Part shown: positions 8,399 to 16,078 of the stretch, piece by piece
Numbering within the stretch: position 1 is the first letter of the stretch
How the letters are laid out: every line of letters starts with the position of its first letter
NCBI GenBank assembly: GCA_964423925.1
Contig: CAYRGQ010000050.1
Location: 1-20,769, forward strand
Direction of reading: 5' to 3'
DNA from: CAYRGQ01 sp964423925
GTDB taxonomy: Bacteria > Bacteroidota > Bacteroidia > Sphingobacteriales > Sphingobacteriaceae
DNA: 20,769 nt
Notes under the pieces: model-generated
Database searches by the model: none
The model's input: the letters and a program-made list of their open reading frames with translations, nothing else
Told to the model about the DNA's origin: nothing
Position numbers and translations under genes: made by a program

Positions 8399-9165
8399 TA
8401 ATCCGCTTCATAGGGCGATGGACTGACCGTGCTCCATCCCCCATCCACCACTAAAGTTTGGCCAGTTACATGCCGCGCCTCTTCGCTCAATAAAAATAAC
8501 GCTGCGGCAGCAATATCGTCAGGGCTTGCCGCCCGTCCCATCGGCGTGATGTTTGCCCAAGTAGCTGCGTAGGTCTCGTCGGACGCTGTCCGTTCGGTTA
8601 GCGTCGCCCCCGGCGCTACCGTGTTAACGTTAATATGATGTGGGGCCAGCTCCACTACCAAATGCTTAGCCAGCATTTCTAAAGCGGCCTTTGACATGCC
8701 GTAGGCGGCCAGGTTCTTGTGCGCTTGGTGACCCGTCACCGACGACATAAATAGCATGGACCCGCCACGCTGCTGCGCGATCAGTCGCTTGGCGGCGGCT
8801 TGTGCCAAAAAGAAGGTGCCGACCAAATTGACTTCCATTACCTTGCGAAACGCCTCGGGGCTATAGTCTAGAAAGTCACCGAACAGCGTGATGCCGGCGT
8901 TGGCGACCACAATATCTAGCGACCCGGTGTGGGCCACGGCGTGTTCGACCACGCCTTCTATGAATTCGAGATCTCCCGAGTCTCCGGGGTAGGCGATGCA
9001 TTTCCCTACGCGTTGAATTTCGTCGGCGGCATGCGCCGCCAGTTCCGAATCAATATCGTTCAGCAGTACGGTAGCCCCTTCCATCGCCAGCCGACGGGCA
9101 ATCTCAAAGCCTATGCCCTGCCCTGCGCCCGTTACAATCGCCGTCTTTCCTGTAAACCTGGTCAT
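8398..9165 (-). CDS. SDR-family NAD(P)-dependent oxidoreductase
   Basis: A cytosolic classical short-chain dehydrogenase of 255 residues. Visible motifs: TGAGQGIG (12-19), Asp37 at the end of the second strand (favours NAD over NADP), NAG (89-91), and the catalytic tetrad Asn113, Ser142, Tyr155 and Lys159, plus the C-terminal VDGGW. No signal peptide. Glucose 1-dehydrogenase, gluconate 5-dehydrogenase or 2-keto-3-deoxy-sugar-acid dehydrogenase are all plausible; the sequence alone does not separate them. It follows the IlvD/Edd dehydratase by 21 bases, suggesting that it oxidises a sugar to the acid that the dehydratase uses, or acts on the dehydratase product. It overlaps the next gene by one base. 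Confidence 0.92.
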   Translation of the reverse strand: MTRFTGKTAIVTGAGQGIGFEIARRLAMEGATVLLNDIDSELAAHAADEIQRVGKCIAYPGDSGDLEFIEGVVEHAVAHTGSLDIVVANAGITLFGDFLDYSPEAFRKVMEVNLVGTFFLAQAAAKRLIAQQRGGSMLFMSSVTGHQAHKNLAAYGMSKAALEMLAKHLVVELAPHHINVNTVAPGATLTERTASDETYAATWANITPMGRAASPDDIAAAALFLLSEEARHVTGQTLVVDGGWSTVSPSPYEAD

Positions 9166-9186
9166 GTATTGCGTGTTAATGAGTCA

Positions 9187-10896
9187 TTAATGTGAATCGC
9201 GTGAAACCTCACTCCCGGAACTTCCTTTGAGAAAGCCAAAGTCGGCCCCTAAATGCGCTTGCTCTACTTGCTCCACGTAGAGCTTTGCGTACCCCCTATT
9301 AAACCGATCGGGCTCGGGTTGCAGGGCTTGGCGTCGCCTCTCCAGCTCCTCGTCGTCTACCAGCAATTGCAATCGACGGCGCGCGACATCCAGCTCGATC
9401 AGATCGCCCGATGCGACCAGAGCCAGGTTGCCTCCGGCTGCCGCTTCTGGCGACACATGCAAAACGACGGTCCCGAAACCCGTGCCACTCATCCTGCCAT
9501 CGGAAATGCGCACCATATCGGTGACGCCTTGCTCAAGAAGTTTCTTTGGAATGCCCATGTTACCGACTTCAGGCATTCCGGGATAACCTTTGGGTCCAAC
9601 ATTTTTCAGCACCAATACCGAGTTCGCATCAACGTCCAAGTCAGGATCGTCGATACGCTGGCGATATTCCTCGATATTTTCAAACACAACAGCCTTGCCC
9701 GTATGTTGCATCAAGGTAGGTGTAGCAGCGGAAGGTTTCAAAACCGCGCCATTTTCGCATAGGTTGCCCCGCAGTACGACCATCCCCGACACGGGGTTGA
9801 AGGGCATGCCCACTGTAGAGATCACCTCAGGATTTAAGCTCTCACAACCAGCGATGTTATCGCCAACGGTTTTGCCATTGACGGTCAGCGCATCCGTATG
9901 CAAATACGACTCGATGGCGTGCATAACCGCTGGCAACCCACCTGCGTAGTATAAATCTTCCATGAAATATATTCCCGACGGCTGCAAATTGGCCACTAGG
10001 GGTATATCGCGCGAGAACCGGTCAAAATCATCCAATGACAATTCTACGCCCACGCGACCCGCTATGGCCATGAGGTGGATGGCGAAATTGGTCGACCCAC
10101 CAATGGCGGCATTGACGCGGATCGCGTTCTCGAACGCGGAACGGGCCAATATGTGTGAAAGCCTAACGTCCTCATGGACGACCTCCACAATCCGACGCCC
10201 CGACAGCTGCGCGAGCACCCTGCGGGTTGAATCTGCGGCAGGGATGGCCGCATTGCCAGGCAGGGTGATACCCAGTGCTTCTACCATACTGGCCATTGAC
10301 GAGGCGGTTCCCATGACGGCACAATGCCCTGCGCTCCGGCACATACCCGCCTCGGCCAGATTAAGTTCTTCTTCGGTCATCAGGCCTTTGCGCGCGTCTT
10401 CAGAAAACCGCCAAAGGTCGCTGGTACCGATATCTCTCCCGCGGTATTTCCCCGTCAGCATGGGGCCTCCAGAAACGACGATTGTCGGCAAATCCACGCT
10501 CGCCGCCCCCATCACGAGTGCTGGAGTTGTCTTGTCGCAGCCGCAAAGCAGGATTACGCCGTCAACGGGATTTGCTCGGATCGATTCCTCCACGTCCATG
10601 CTGGCCAGATTGCGGAAGAGCATGGCCGTGGGCTTCATCAGGGTTTCGCCCAGCGACATGACGGGAAATTCTACCGGAAACCCGCCTGCTTCGAGTACCC
10701 CGCGCTTCACGGCCTCCGCTAAGTCGCGAAAGTGGGCGTTGCAGGGTGTCAATTCGGACCAGGTGTTGCAGATACCGATGACGGGCTTGCCGCGGAACAT
10801 ATCGGCCGGTATACCTTGATTCTTCATCCAGGCACGGTAAATAAAACCGTCCTTGCCCTGCCGCCCAAACCAGTCTTGGCTTCTAAGTTTCTTCAT
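9187..10896 (-). CDS. IlvD/Edd-family dehydratase, probably aldonate (arabonate-type)
   Basis: A 569-residue cytosolic iron-sulfur dehydratase, first gene of operon 2. It carries the arrangement of the [2Fe-2S] sugar-acid dehydratases: Cys52 (ELTPCN), Cys120 with Lys122 (CGCDK; the lysine is carbamylated in L-arabinonate dehydratase), and Cys192 (AGHCAVMGTAS). The catalytic serine motif is RISDGRMSGTGFG. The start WFGRQGKDGFIYRAWMKNQG is typical of the arabonate, xylonate and related branch and not of the branched-chain amino-acid enzyme. It should convert an aldonate to its 2-keto-3-deoxy acid. No other ilv genes are nearby, and the SDR follows by 21 bases, supporting a catabolic role. The exact sugar acid is not readable. 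Confidence 0.9.
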   Translation of the reverse strand: MKKLRSQDWFGRQGKDGFIYRAWMKNQGIPADMFRGKPVIGICNTWSELTPCNAHFRDLAEAVKRGVLEAGGFPVEFPVMSLGETLMKPTAMLFRNLASMDVEESIRANPVDGVILLCGCDKTTPALVMGAASVDLPTIVVSGGPMLTGKYRGRDIGTSDLWRFSEDARKGLMTEEELNLAEAGMCRSAGHCAVMGTASSMASMVEALGITLPGNAAIPAADSTRRVLAQLSGRRIVEVVHEDVRLSHILARSAFENAIRVNAAIGGSTNFAIHLMAIAGRVGVELSLDDFDRFSRDIPLVANLQPSGIYFMEDLYYAGGLPAVMHAIESYLHTDALTVNGKTVGDNIAGCESLNPEVISTVGMPFNPVSGMVVLRGNLCENGAVLKPSAATPTLMQHTGKAVVFENIEEYRQRIDDPDLDVDANSVLVLKNVGPKGYPGMPEVGNMGIPKKLLEQGVTDMVRISDGRMSGTGFGTVVLHVSPEAAAGGNLALVASGDLIELDVARRRLQLLVDDEELERRRQALQPEPDRFNRGYAKLYVEQVEQAHLGADFGFLKGSSGSEVSRDSH

Positions 10897-11160
10897 AGTC
10901 TTATTGGTTATTGGTTAGCCGCATCGTTGAAACCGTCACTCTTCTTCCGCGGGACGCCTTGGGTCAGGATTGCCCGTGGCTCAAGGCTACCGTCAAAAAT
11001 AGCCTTTTGCCGTAGCCAAGCATCCTGCACCATACTGCCATCGCATGCGCCTATCGGTCTTTCGGTTGCTGTGCAGCCGTGTAAATTCGACCTCCGAATA
11101 TACCCAATAATTGGCCATCTCTGCGTGAATTTTTTTAGGAAGATCAGCACGCAACGATGC
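10897..11160 (-). promoter_or_regulatory. Intergenic control region of operon 2
   Basis: This 264-base gap separates the second Gfo/Idh/MocA gene from the IlvD gene. It holds, in direction of transcription, the 19-mer GCAGTATGGTGCAGGATGC (11038 to 11020), a perfect -7 box TATTTTTG (11001 to 10994), and a leader of about 90 bases. A 7-bp inverted repeat AAGGCTA/TAGCCTT (10983-10989 and 11000-11006) frames the -7 box. A TTG 15 bases before the -7 box is closer than the usual spacing, which suits an activator-dependent promoter. An 80-codon open frame (11150-10908) runs through it but lacks support as a gene. Confidence 0.55.
11020..11038 (-). repeat. Shared 19-bp upstream motif, copy A
   Basis: GCAGTATGGTGCAGGATGC on the minus strand is identical to 18656-18638. 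Inside it, GCAGTATG and GCAGGATG form a direct repeat with a 10-base period, so a dimeric activator would contact one face of the helix. It ends 18 bases before the -7 box of the IlvD promoter. Similarity to copy B continues more loosely (AAAA(G)GCT, TTTTGA) up to the -7 box. Confidence 0.7.
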
Positions 11161-12447
11161 TTAACTGTATTGGGGAATCTTCATCCACTCGCCACCCTTC
11201 AATGCAGACTGATGGGCGATGATGCCCGGCACGGTAAGGTTAAGCGACATGGGCATGTCGATCAGCGGCGCGCGGTCCTGGAGCAGAGCCATGACAAACT
11301 CGTTCGTCAGGTGCCCATGTGAGCCACCATGCCCCCCACCTTCTACGCCTGGTGGCAGGGGCGGTCGCTTTATGGCGGGGATGTCCGTCGCAATCCCCTG
11401 AAACTGGTTATGGTAGTAGGAGCCTTTCTGTCCTCTGACGCGTCCCGCCTCGGCCCCGAAGCCGGCTGTGTCCCAGCTCACGGCCATTCTCGCTACACCG
11501 TTTTCGCTGGTAAGGAATGTCGCGATTTCCGTCCCAAAAGGATTGCGATAGCGGTTATTTCGTGCTTGGAATTGATCCAACGCACTGGTCATGCCTACAC
11601 AGGAGACCTCGGTAAATCGATGCCCCGTGACGCAAATGTAATATCCGTTGGAATGGGTTGGGTACCATTGGGGAGGCAACCCGTCGCGCCAATTGTTATA
11701 ACTGTCGAGCGGTGTTTCAAAATAATGATAGTATTCGCCTTCGGCGTACAAGATCTTGCCGAAGAAGTCGCGCCTGTAAAGTTCGCGCATGATGTGGACG
11801 TCCTCGTGGTAAGCGGACGTCTCAAATAGCATGTACTTCTTCCCGCTTCTTTGCCACGCCTGATACAGCTCCTGGGCTTCCTCCAACGACCCCCAAACCG
11901 CCGGCACGGCACACGCTACATGCTTTCCGTGGTTCAGTGCGAGGATGGCATGCTTCGCATGGCTTGGCGCATCTGTGGCGATAAACACGGCTTCAATCGT
12001 CTTGTCGTTCTTGAGCATATCCTCTAGCGAGGGGTACGTACGGTTGCACCGAGCCATTTGTGCCATTTCCGCCAAGCGTTCCGGAATCAGGTCGCTCACG
12101 GCTACCACGTCCACATTGGGGTGATCCTGGAAGCCGAACTGTACGGCAAACTTACAAACCCCATGTCCGACAAGACCCACTTTTATCCGTCGGTCGCTAA
12201 TAGGCTCCCAGCCATCCGAAGCAGTGGGGTCTACGGTGATTTTCTCGAAGCCGGCGATGGTCGTTAGGTCTACCGGACCACCCGGTTTACCAGATTGCGC
12301 GAGCTGCTTGCCGCTGGCGCAGCTGAGTTGCTGAAGGCCCAGCGCAGCCGCACCGATACCAAGCGACTGAATGAAGCGCCGTCGGGACGAGGACGCATTC
12401 AAAGTGTCGCTAAACTCCATGCCGGGTAAGTGGTGTTGTTTTTCCAT
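11161..12447 (-). CDS. Tat-exported Gfo/Idh/MocA-family protein
   Basis: A 428-residue extracytoplasmic NAD-binding protein. The Tat signal is SSSRRRFIQSLGIGAAALG (about 19-37), followed by LSC, a weak lipobox, so a lipoprotein is possible. The Rossmann segment is KVGLVGHGVCKFAVQFG. The EKP lysine of the dehydrogenases is absent (CAVPAVWG), and a YPTH block (WYPTHSNGYY) is present as in GH109-type members, so redox-assisted glycoside cleavage or modification is more likely than simple dehydrogenation. It is only distantly similar to the GH109-type protein at 2709-4016. It lies 145 bases after the cytochrome-fusion gene with no visible promoter, so it may be the last gene of operon 1. ATGs at 12447 and 12420 are both possible starts; neither has a clear ribosome site. 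Substrate unknown. Confidence 0.85.
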   Translation of the reverse strand: MEKQHHLPGMEFSDTLNASSSRRRFIQSLGIGAAALGLQQLSCASGKQLAQSGKPGGPVDLTTIAGFEKITVDPTASDGWEPISDRRIKVGLVGHGVCKFAVQFGFQDHPNVDVVAVSDLIPERLAEMAQMARCNRTYPSLEDMLKNDKTIEAVFIATDAPSHAKHAILALNHGKHVACAVPAVWGSLEEAQELYQAWQRSGKKYMLFETSAYHEDVHIMRELYRRDFFGKILYAEGEYYHYFETPLDSYNNWRDGLPPQWYPTHSNGYYICVTGHRFTEVSCVGMTSALDQFQARNNRYRNPFGTEIATFLTSENGVARMAVSWDTAGFGAEAGRVRGQKGSYYHNQFQGIATDIPAIKRPPLPPGVEGGGHGGSHGHLTNEFVMALLQDRAPLIDMPMSLNLTVPGIIAHQSALKGGEWMKIPQYS

Positions 12448-12592
12448 GGCTACTATTGGTTGTAGTGATCCTTAGCGGATCATTTTCGCTCTTACTAATC
12501 ATCGCTGCGGGCGCTATGGTTGCAGCGCTCGCGCACATTAAGTGCTTAACCGCTCATCGAATCTCTCGAAGGCAGCGGCGGAGTTGCTCGGC
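12448..12592 (-). other. 145-base gap, no clear promoter
   Basis: No TAnnTTTG box appears on the minus strand. Short inverted repeats are present: GATCC/GGATC (12467-12481), GCGCT/AGCGC with an 8-base loop (12511-12528) and TTAAG/CTTAA (12538-12549). None is followed by a T-run, so I call no terminator. The Gfo/Idh/MocA gene is probably reached by read-through, perhaps with attenuation or mRNA processing here. Confidence 0.3.
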
Positions 12593-15500
12593 TTACTTAC
12601 CAATCACCAAGCGCGACTGTGCGCCTCCGTCCAGCAGGCGCACCAATAGCGAACCGTCGTTACGAACAGTGCGATCTACGGTCAACGCGATCTGGTGCGT
12701 TCCCGGCTCGAAAGAGGCCGTTAGCTTACCGTCCGCAAGGGGCATAGCCTGCCCGTTTGCCCAGCCAACAATACCCGCGCTCTCCTTGAGGTCAAATGAG
12801 ACATCGCCTTTCGTGAGCACCTCAATTTCGAACTTCACCAGACTATACTGCTCGTCCTGTGTTTTAACGACAGGGAGTTCTTCGATGGGCAGCCCACCCG
12901 AGGCCGTGCTGTAGTACGGTGACCCCGCCAAACTCTCATCAGTCGCCACGCTCTGGACGCCGTCCTCTTGGATTTGCTTCACCAGCTCTTCATTAGCAGG
13001 AAGTGCTCGCCAGCGCCGCACATAACGCTCACGCGGCACTCGGAAATCCCCGGATTTCCCCAGCTGCGACAGGAAGCTCACCAAGTCGGCAAACTCTTTT
13101 TCGTCCAATGTCGCGGTCAACGCAGGAGGCATCAGCGAGCCGGGCACCTTTTCGCGGGTCTGGATGTTGCTCTTGGGTACGGCTAGCTCCTCACCGGAAA
13201 AGTCACGAATAATGATTTCGCTCGGCCGGTCGGCTACCAAATACCCCAATATGTCGTTACCATTTTTGCGTATCACGCGCTGCAACTCATACCCCTCCTT
13301 AATCGATTCGGTGGGATATATAATTGACTTGATAATCGTTTCCGCGGGCGAGCTCGTGCCCAAGCTGCTGAGGTCCGGGCCAATAAGACCACCCGCACCG
13401 CCGATGGCATGGCAGGTTAAACAGGCCAACTCGGGGCGACGGTAGATCGCTTCTCCACGAACCGGATCCCCGTTCTGTTGTGCTTCCGCCGCGTATTGCT
13501 TGATTTCCTCGGGCGACAGGTCGAGCGACATGCGCTCAGCCGGCAACACCCCGCCGGACGCCTCCAGTCCACTCACGAGCAATTTGACTTCTTCGGCCTC
13601 TTTACGGTCGCCCGGAACGGCGCCCTGAAGGTGCTGGCGCGCGGCCTTAGCGACGGCTTCGGGGATACGGATTTCGGCCAGTACATCGGCCAAGGCTTTG
13701 GTGCGGCCCGCATCGTTGATAAACGCGGCAAACACTTCCCCTGCCTGCTCCGGGGCATCTAGCTTATGCAGGAGCGCTACTCCAATCTTCGCCGCTTCGG
13801 TGGCATCAAGGTGCGCGAGTTGCGCTACGGCAATCAGATGTAGGTCCATCGGTTGCTGTTCGGCTAATAAGTTGTTCAGCAAGGCTTTGGTGTCGCCGGG
13901 GTTGATCGCGGCTAGCGAGGCCAGCGCCGCACGGGCATAGTTTCGGTTCTCATGCCGCACGAGCGTCTTTATTGGCGGAGCCAACGCGCTAACCCGCAAT
14001 GCACCCGCGAGCTTCATGGCGGCCACGGCTGCAGCTTCCTCAGGTCCGGTAATCACGGTGACTAAACGACCCAAACCACGGTTTGCGACAACCTGTCGCT
14101 TGACCGCCGCGTCTTCGACGGTAGCGAGCTCAGGTGCGATATCAGGATTTCCTTGCGCATACCGTGCCACCGCGACATCCAAGATGTCGTTCATATTTTT
14201 CACTTCGCCGCGCGCGCCAATAGCCGCTAAGGCGTCCTGCCTGTATTGCTGAGGAACTTCACCCTTGACGTACAATTGCGTTAAAAGATCGATGGCCTCT
14301 CCGCTACTAGCCGACTTCAGCGCGTAACTCGTTTTCGTCGAGTTGCCGAAGAAGTGTGGATCGCTTATCAGACTGGCAAGCCAGAGCGGCTCGGTCTCGC
14401 GGATGGTCTGCCATAACGCAAAATCGAGAAACTCGTCCATTGGCTGGTCCAGCACGTCCACCGCAACCCGTGCGGCTTGGGCCCCGCCGAGCTGGCGCAA
14501 CGCGATGACACCCTCGAGGCGCACTTGCGGATGTGCGTCCTTAGTCGCTGCTTGCAGAATCGCCTCCAAATTGTCGACCTTGTCGTGCCATAGTTGCAAC
14601 GCACGCAACGCTGCGGTACGCACACCTGGGCTATTGGCACGCAGCAAGCTCTCGAAAAGCGCTCCGTCATATCGGTCAATGGACTGCGAAACCCACATAG
14701 CTTCAAGTTGTAGGCGTTCGAAATCGTCGCTTTGCTTGTCCAGTCGGTTAATCCATTCTTGCAAGGGCCCTGCTACTTCGGCGGCCCCGCGTTCTTTCAG
14801 AAGTTGCCGCGCTTGCTCGCGTGTCCATCGCTCAGGCTGCCTTAAGGCGTCTAGCAGTTCGTCGGTTGAGGCGCTCACGAGCTTGGGAGGAGTCACCAAT
14901 GGCCGGTCCTTCGCGGCGATGCGCCAGATCCGGCCGCGCTCACGATCCCGCCGAGGGTCGTGGAAATCCACCTCGCCGTGTTGGATAATAGGGTTATACC
15001 AGTCCGCTACATAAATGGCACCATCCGGACCCACGGAAATATCCACAGGTCGAAATGCCACATGGTCCGTCCAGAGCAGGTCGGGCCTTTGGTTAGACAC
15101 ATATCCGCTGCCCTGTTCCTCCAGTTCGAACCGGTTAATGCGATTAGCTCGGAAATCATTGGTAATCAAGCTACCATCCCAAGACTCGGGAAGGTGGCGC
15201 CCCGACACAATATCCAATCCGGAATGTTTGGGCTGGCCAGGGTTCAAACCCCGTAATATCCGCTCGGCCCCGGGAGCAGTCAGGAAAGTCGCGCCGGGAA
15301 ATGCGTAATTAATTCCCTCCCCGCCTGCGCCGTCGGTCAGGAAGGATTGCCCATAGTCGTCAAAGCGGAGGCCCCAAGGGTTGACGAGTCCCCGTGCGTA
15401 GACATCGAGTTCAAGCGTATGGGGCTGTAGTTTCCATACCCCCCCGCCTTCCAGCCGCCGAATGCCCCAAGGCGTTTCTACGTGGCTGTGAATATAAATC

Positions 15501-16078
15501 GACTGGTTGAAATACAACCGGCCTTCGGGCCCCCAGCGAAAGGTGTGGATCAGATGGTGCGTGTCGGCGGTTCCAAAACCACTCAACACCACGCGGCGGC
15601 TGTCCGCTTTCCCGTCGCCATCAGTATCCGTCAAATGTAGGATTTCCGTGGCGTTCGCGACGTAAACTCCACCGTCTCCCGGCAAGATAGCCGTCGGTTG
15701 GTTAAGGCCGTCGGCGAATACGATGGAGGTGTCGGCCACGCCATCCCCGTCCGTATCTTGCAGTATATAGACTTTATCGTTGGGTTCCTCACCCGTTTTG
15801 GCATGCGGATACGCTGTACTGCCAACTACCCATAGGCGCCCTTCGGCGTCCCAATTCATTTGGATTGGCTTCGCAACAAGGGGTTCGGCAGCGAAAAGCG
15901 TTACTTCAAACCCCTCGGCAACCTGAAAGGAAGCAAGCTCGGCCATGGGGTCGTGCTCGTCCAACTCGTTAGCCTGCTTACTACCCGAACATGCCACCGC
16001 CGACAACGCGGCCATTACCCCTATCGCCCGGACACCCCGCAACACGCGTTTCATTTTCATCTCGTAAGTACTTTTCAT
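12593..16078 (-). CDS. Propeller-HEAT-cytochrome c lipoprotein (PVC-type haem-binding)
   Basis: A 1161-residue protein of the family called 'PVC-type heme-binding CxxCH protein'. The ATG at 16078 overlaps the TGA of the SGNH gene as ATGA, and the N-terminus is a signal with lipid Cys30 (SAVAC). Domains: beta-propeller (TIGR02604-like, about 45-390) with DTDGDGVAD and DTDGDGKAD loops, NPWG and VADWYNPIIQHGE; HEAT repeats (about 400-840); a cytochrome c domain (TIGR02603-like) with Cys886, Cys889 and His890 in CLTCH and Met983 (GSLMPP) as probable sixth ligand; then a beta-rich C-terminal domain (about 1010-1161). The propeller is clearly homologous to that at 4033-7284, but the electron carrier is haem instead of copper. 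Likely role: extracytoplasmic oxidation of carbohydrate, electrons leaving through the haem. Substrate and catalytic cofactor are not visible. Confidence 0.92.
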   Translation of the reverse strand: MKSTYEMKMKRVLRGVRAIGVMAALSAVACSGSKQANELDEHDPMAELASFQVAEGFEVTLFAAEPLVAKPIQMNWDAEGRLWVVGSTAYPHAKTGEEPNDKVYILQDTDGDGVADTSIVFADGLNQPTAILPGDGGVYVANATEILHLTDTDGDGKADSRRVVLSGFGTADTHHLIHTFRWGPEGRLYFNQSIYIHSHVETPWGIRRLEGGGVWKLQPHTLELDVYARGLVNPWGLRFDDYGQSFLTDGAGGEGINYAFPGATFLTAPGAERILRGLNPGQPKHSGLDIVSGRHLPESWDGSLITNDFRANRINRFELEEQGSGYVSNQRPDLLWTDHVAFRPVDISVGPDGAIYVADWYNPIIQHGEVDFHDPRRDRERGRIWRIAAKDRPLVTPPKLVSASTDELLDALRQPERWTREQARQLLKERGAAEVAGPLQEWINRLDKQSDDFERLQLEAMWVSQSIDRYDGALFESLLRANSPGVRTAALRALQLWHDKVDNLEAILQAATKDAHPQVRLEGVIALRQLGGAQAARVAVDVLDQPMDEFLDFALWQTIRETEPLWLASLISDPHFFGNSTKTSYALKSASSGEAIDLLTQLYVKGEVPQQYRQDALAAIGARGEVKNMNDILDVAVARYAQGNPDIAPELATVEDAAVKRQVVANRGLGRLVTVITGPEEAAAVAAMKLAGALRVSALAPPIKTLVRHENRNYARAALASLAAINPGDTKALLNNLLAEQQPMDLHLIAVAQLAHLDATEAAKIGVALLHKLDAPEQAGEVFAAFINDAGRTKALADVLAEIRIPEAVAKAARQHLQGAVPGDRKEAEEVKLLVSGLEASGGVLPAERMSLDLSPEEIKQYAAEAQQNGDPVRGEAIYRRPELACLTCHAIGGAGGLIGPDLSSLGTSSPAETIIKSIIYPTESIKEGYELQRVIRKNGNDILGYLVADRPSEIIIRDFSGEELAVPKSNIQTREKVPGSLMPPALTATLDEKEFADLVSFLSQLGKSGDFRVPRERYVRRWRALPANEELVKQIQEDGVQSVATDESLAGSPYYSTASGGLPIEELPVVKTQDEQYSLVKFEIEVLTKGDVSFDLKESAGIVGWANGQAMPLADGKLTASFEPGTHQIALTVDRTVRNDGSLLVRLLDGGAQSRLVIGK
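13409..13423 (-). other. CxxCH haem c attachment site
   Basis: Codons for Cys-Leu-Thr-Cys-His (residues 886-890 of the propeller-HEAT protein). This is the only CxxCH I found in the window, so the host must supply a cytochrome c maturation system from elsewhere. Confidence 0.9.

Noticed and set aside
10908..11150. 80-codon open frame between the IlvD and Gfo/Idh/MocA genes
   Set aside because: It covers the inferred promoter and the shared motif, has mixed composition with no recognisable domain or signal, and only its MVQDA segment has a relative in the window. I report that segment as a finding, not as a gene.
12511..12528. Third copy of the shared motif
   Set aside because: The plus-strand stretch GCGCTATGGTTGCAGCGC recalls the 19-mer but has an insertion and several mismatches and lies in the opposite orientation. 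It is better described as a short inverted repeat.
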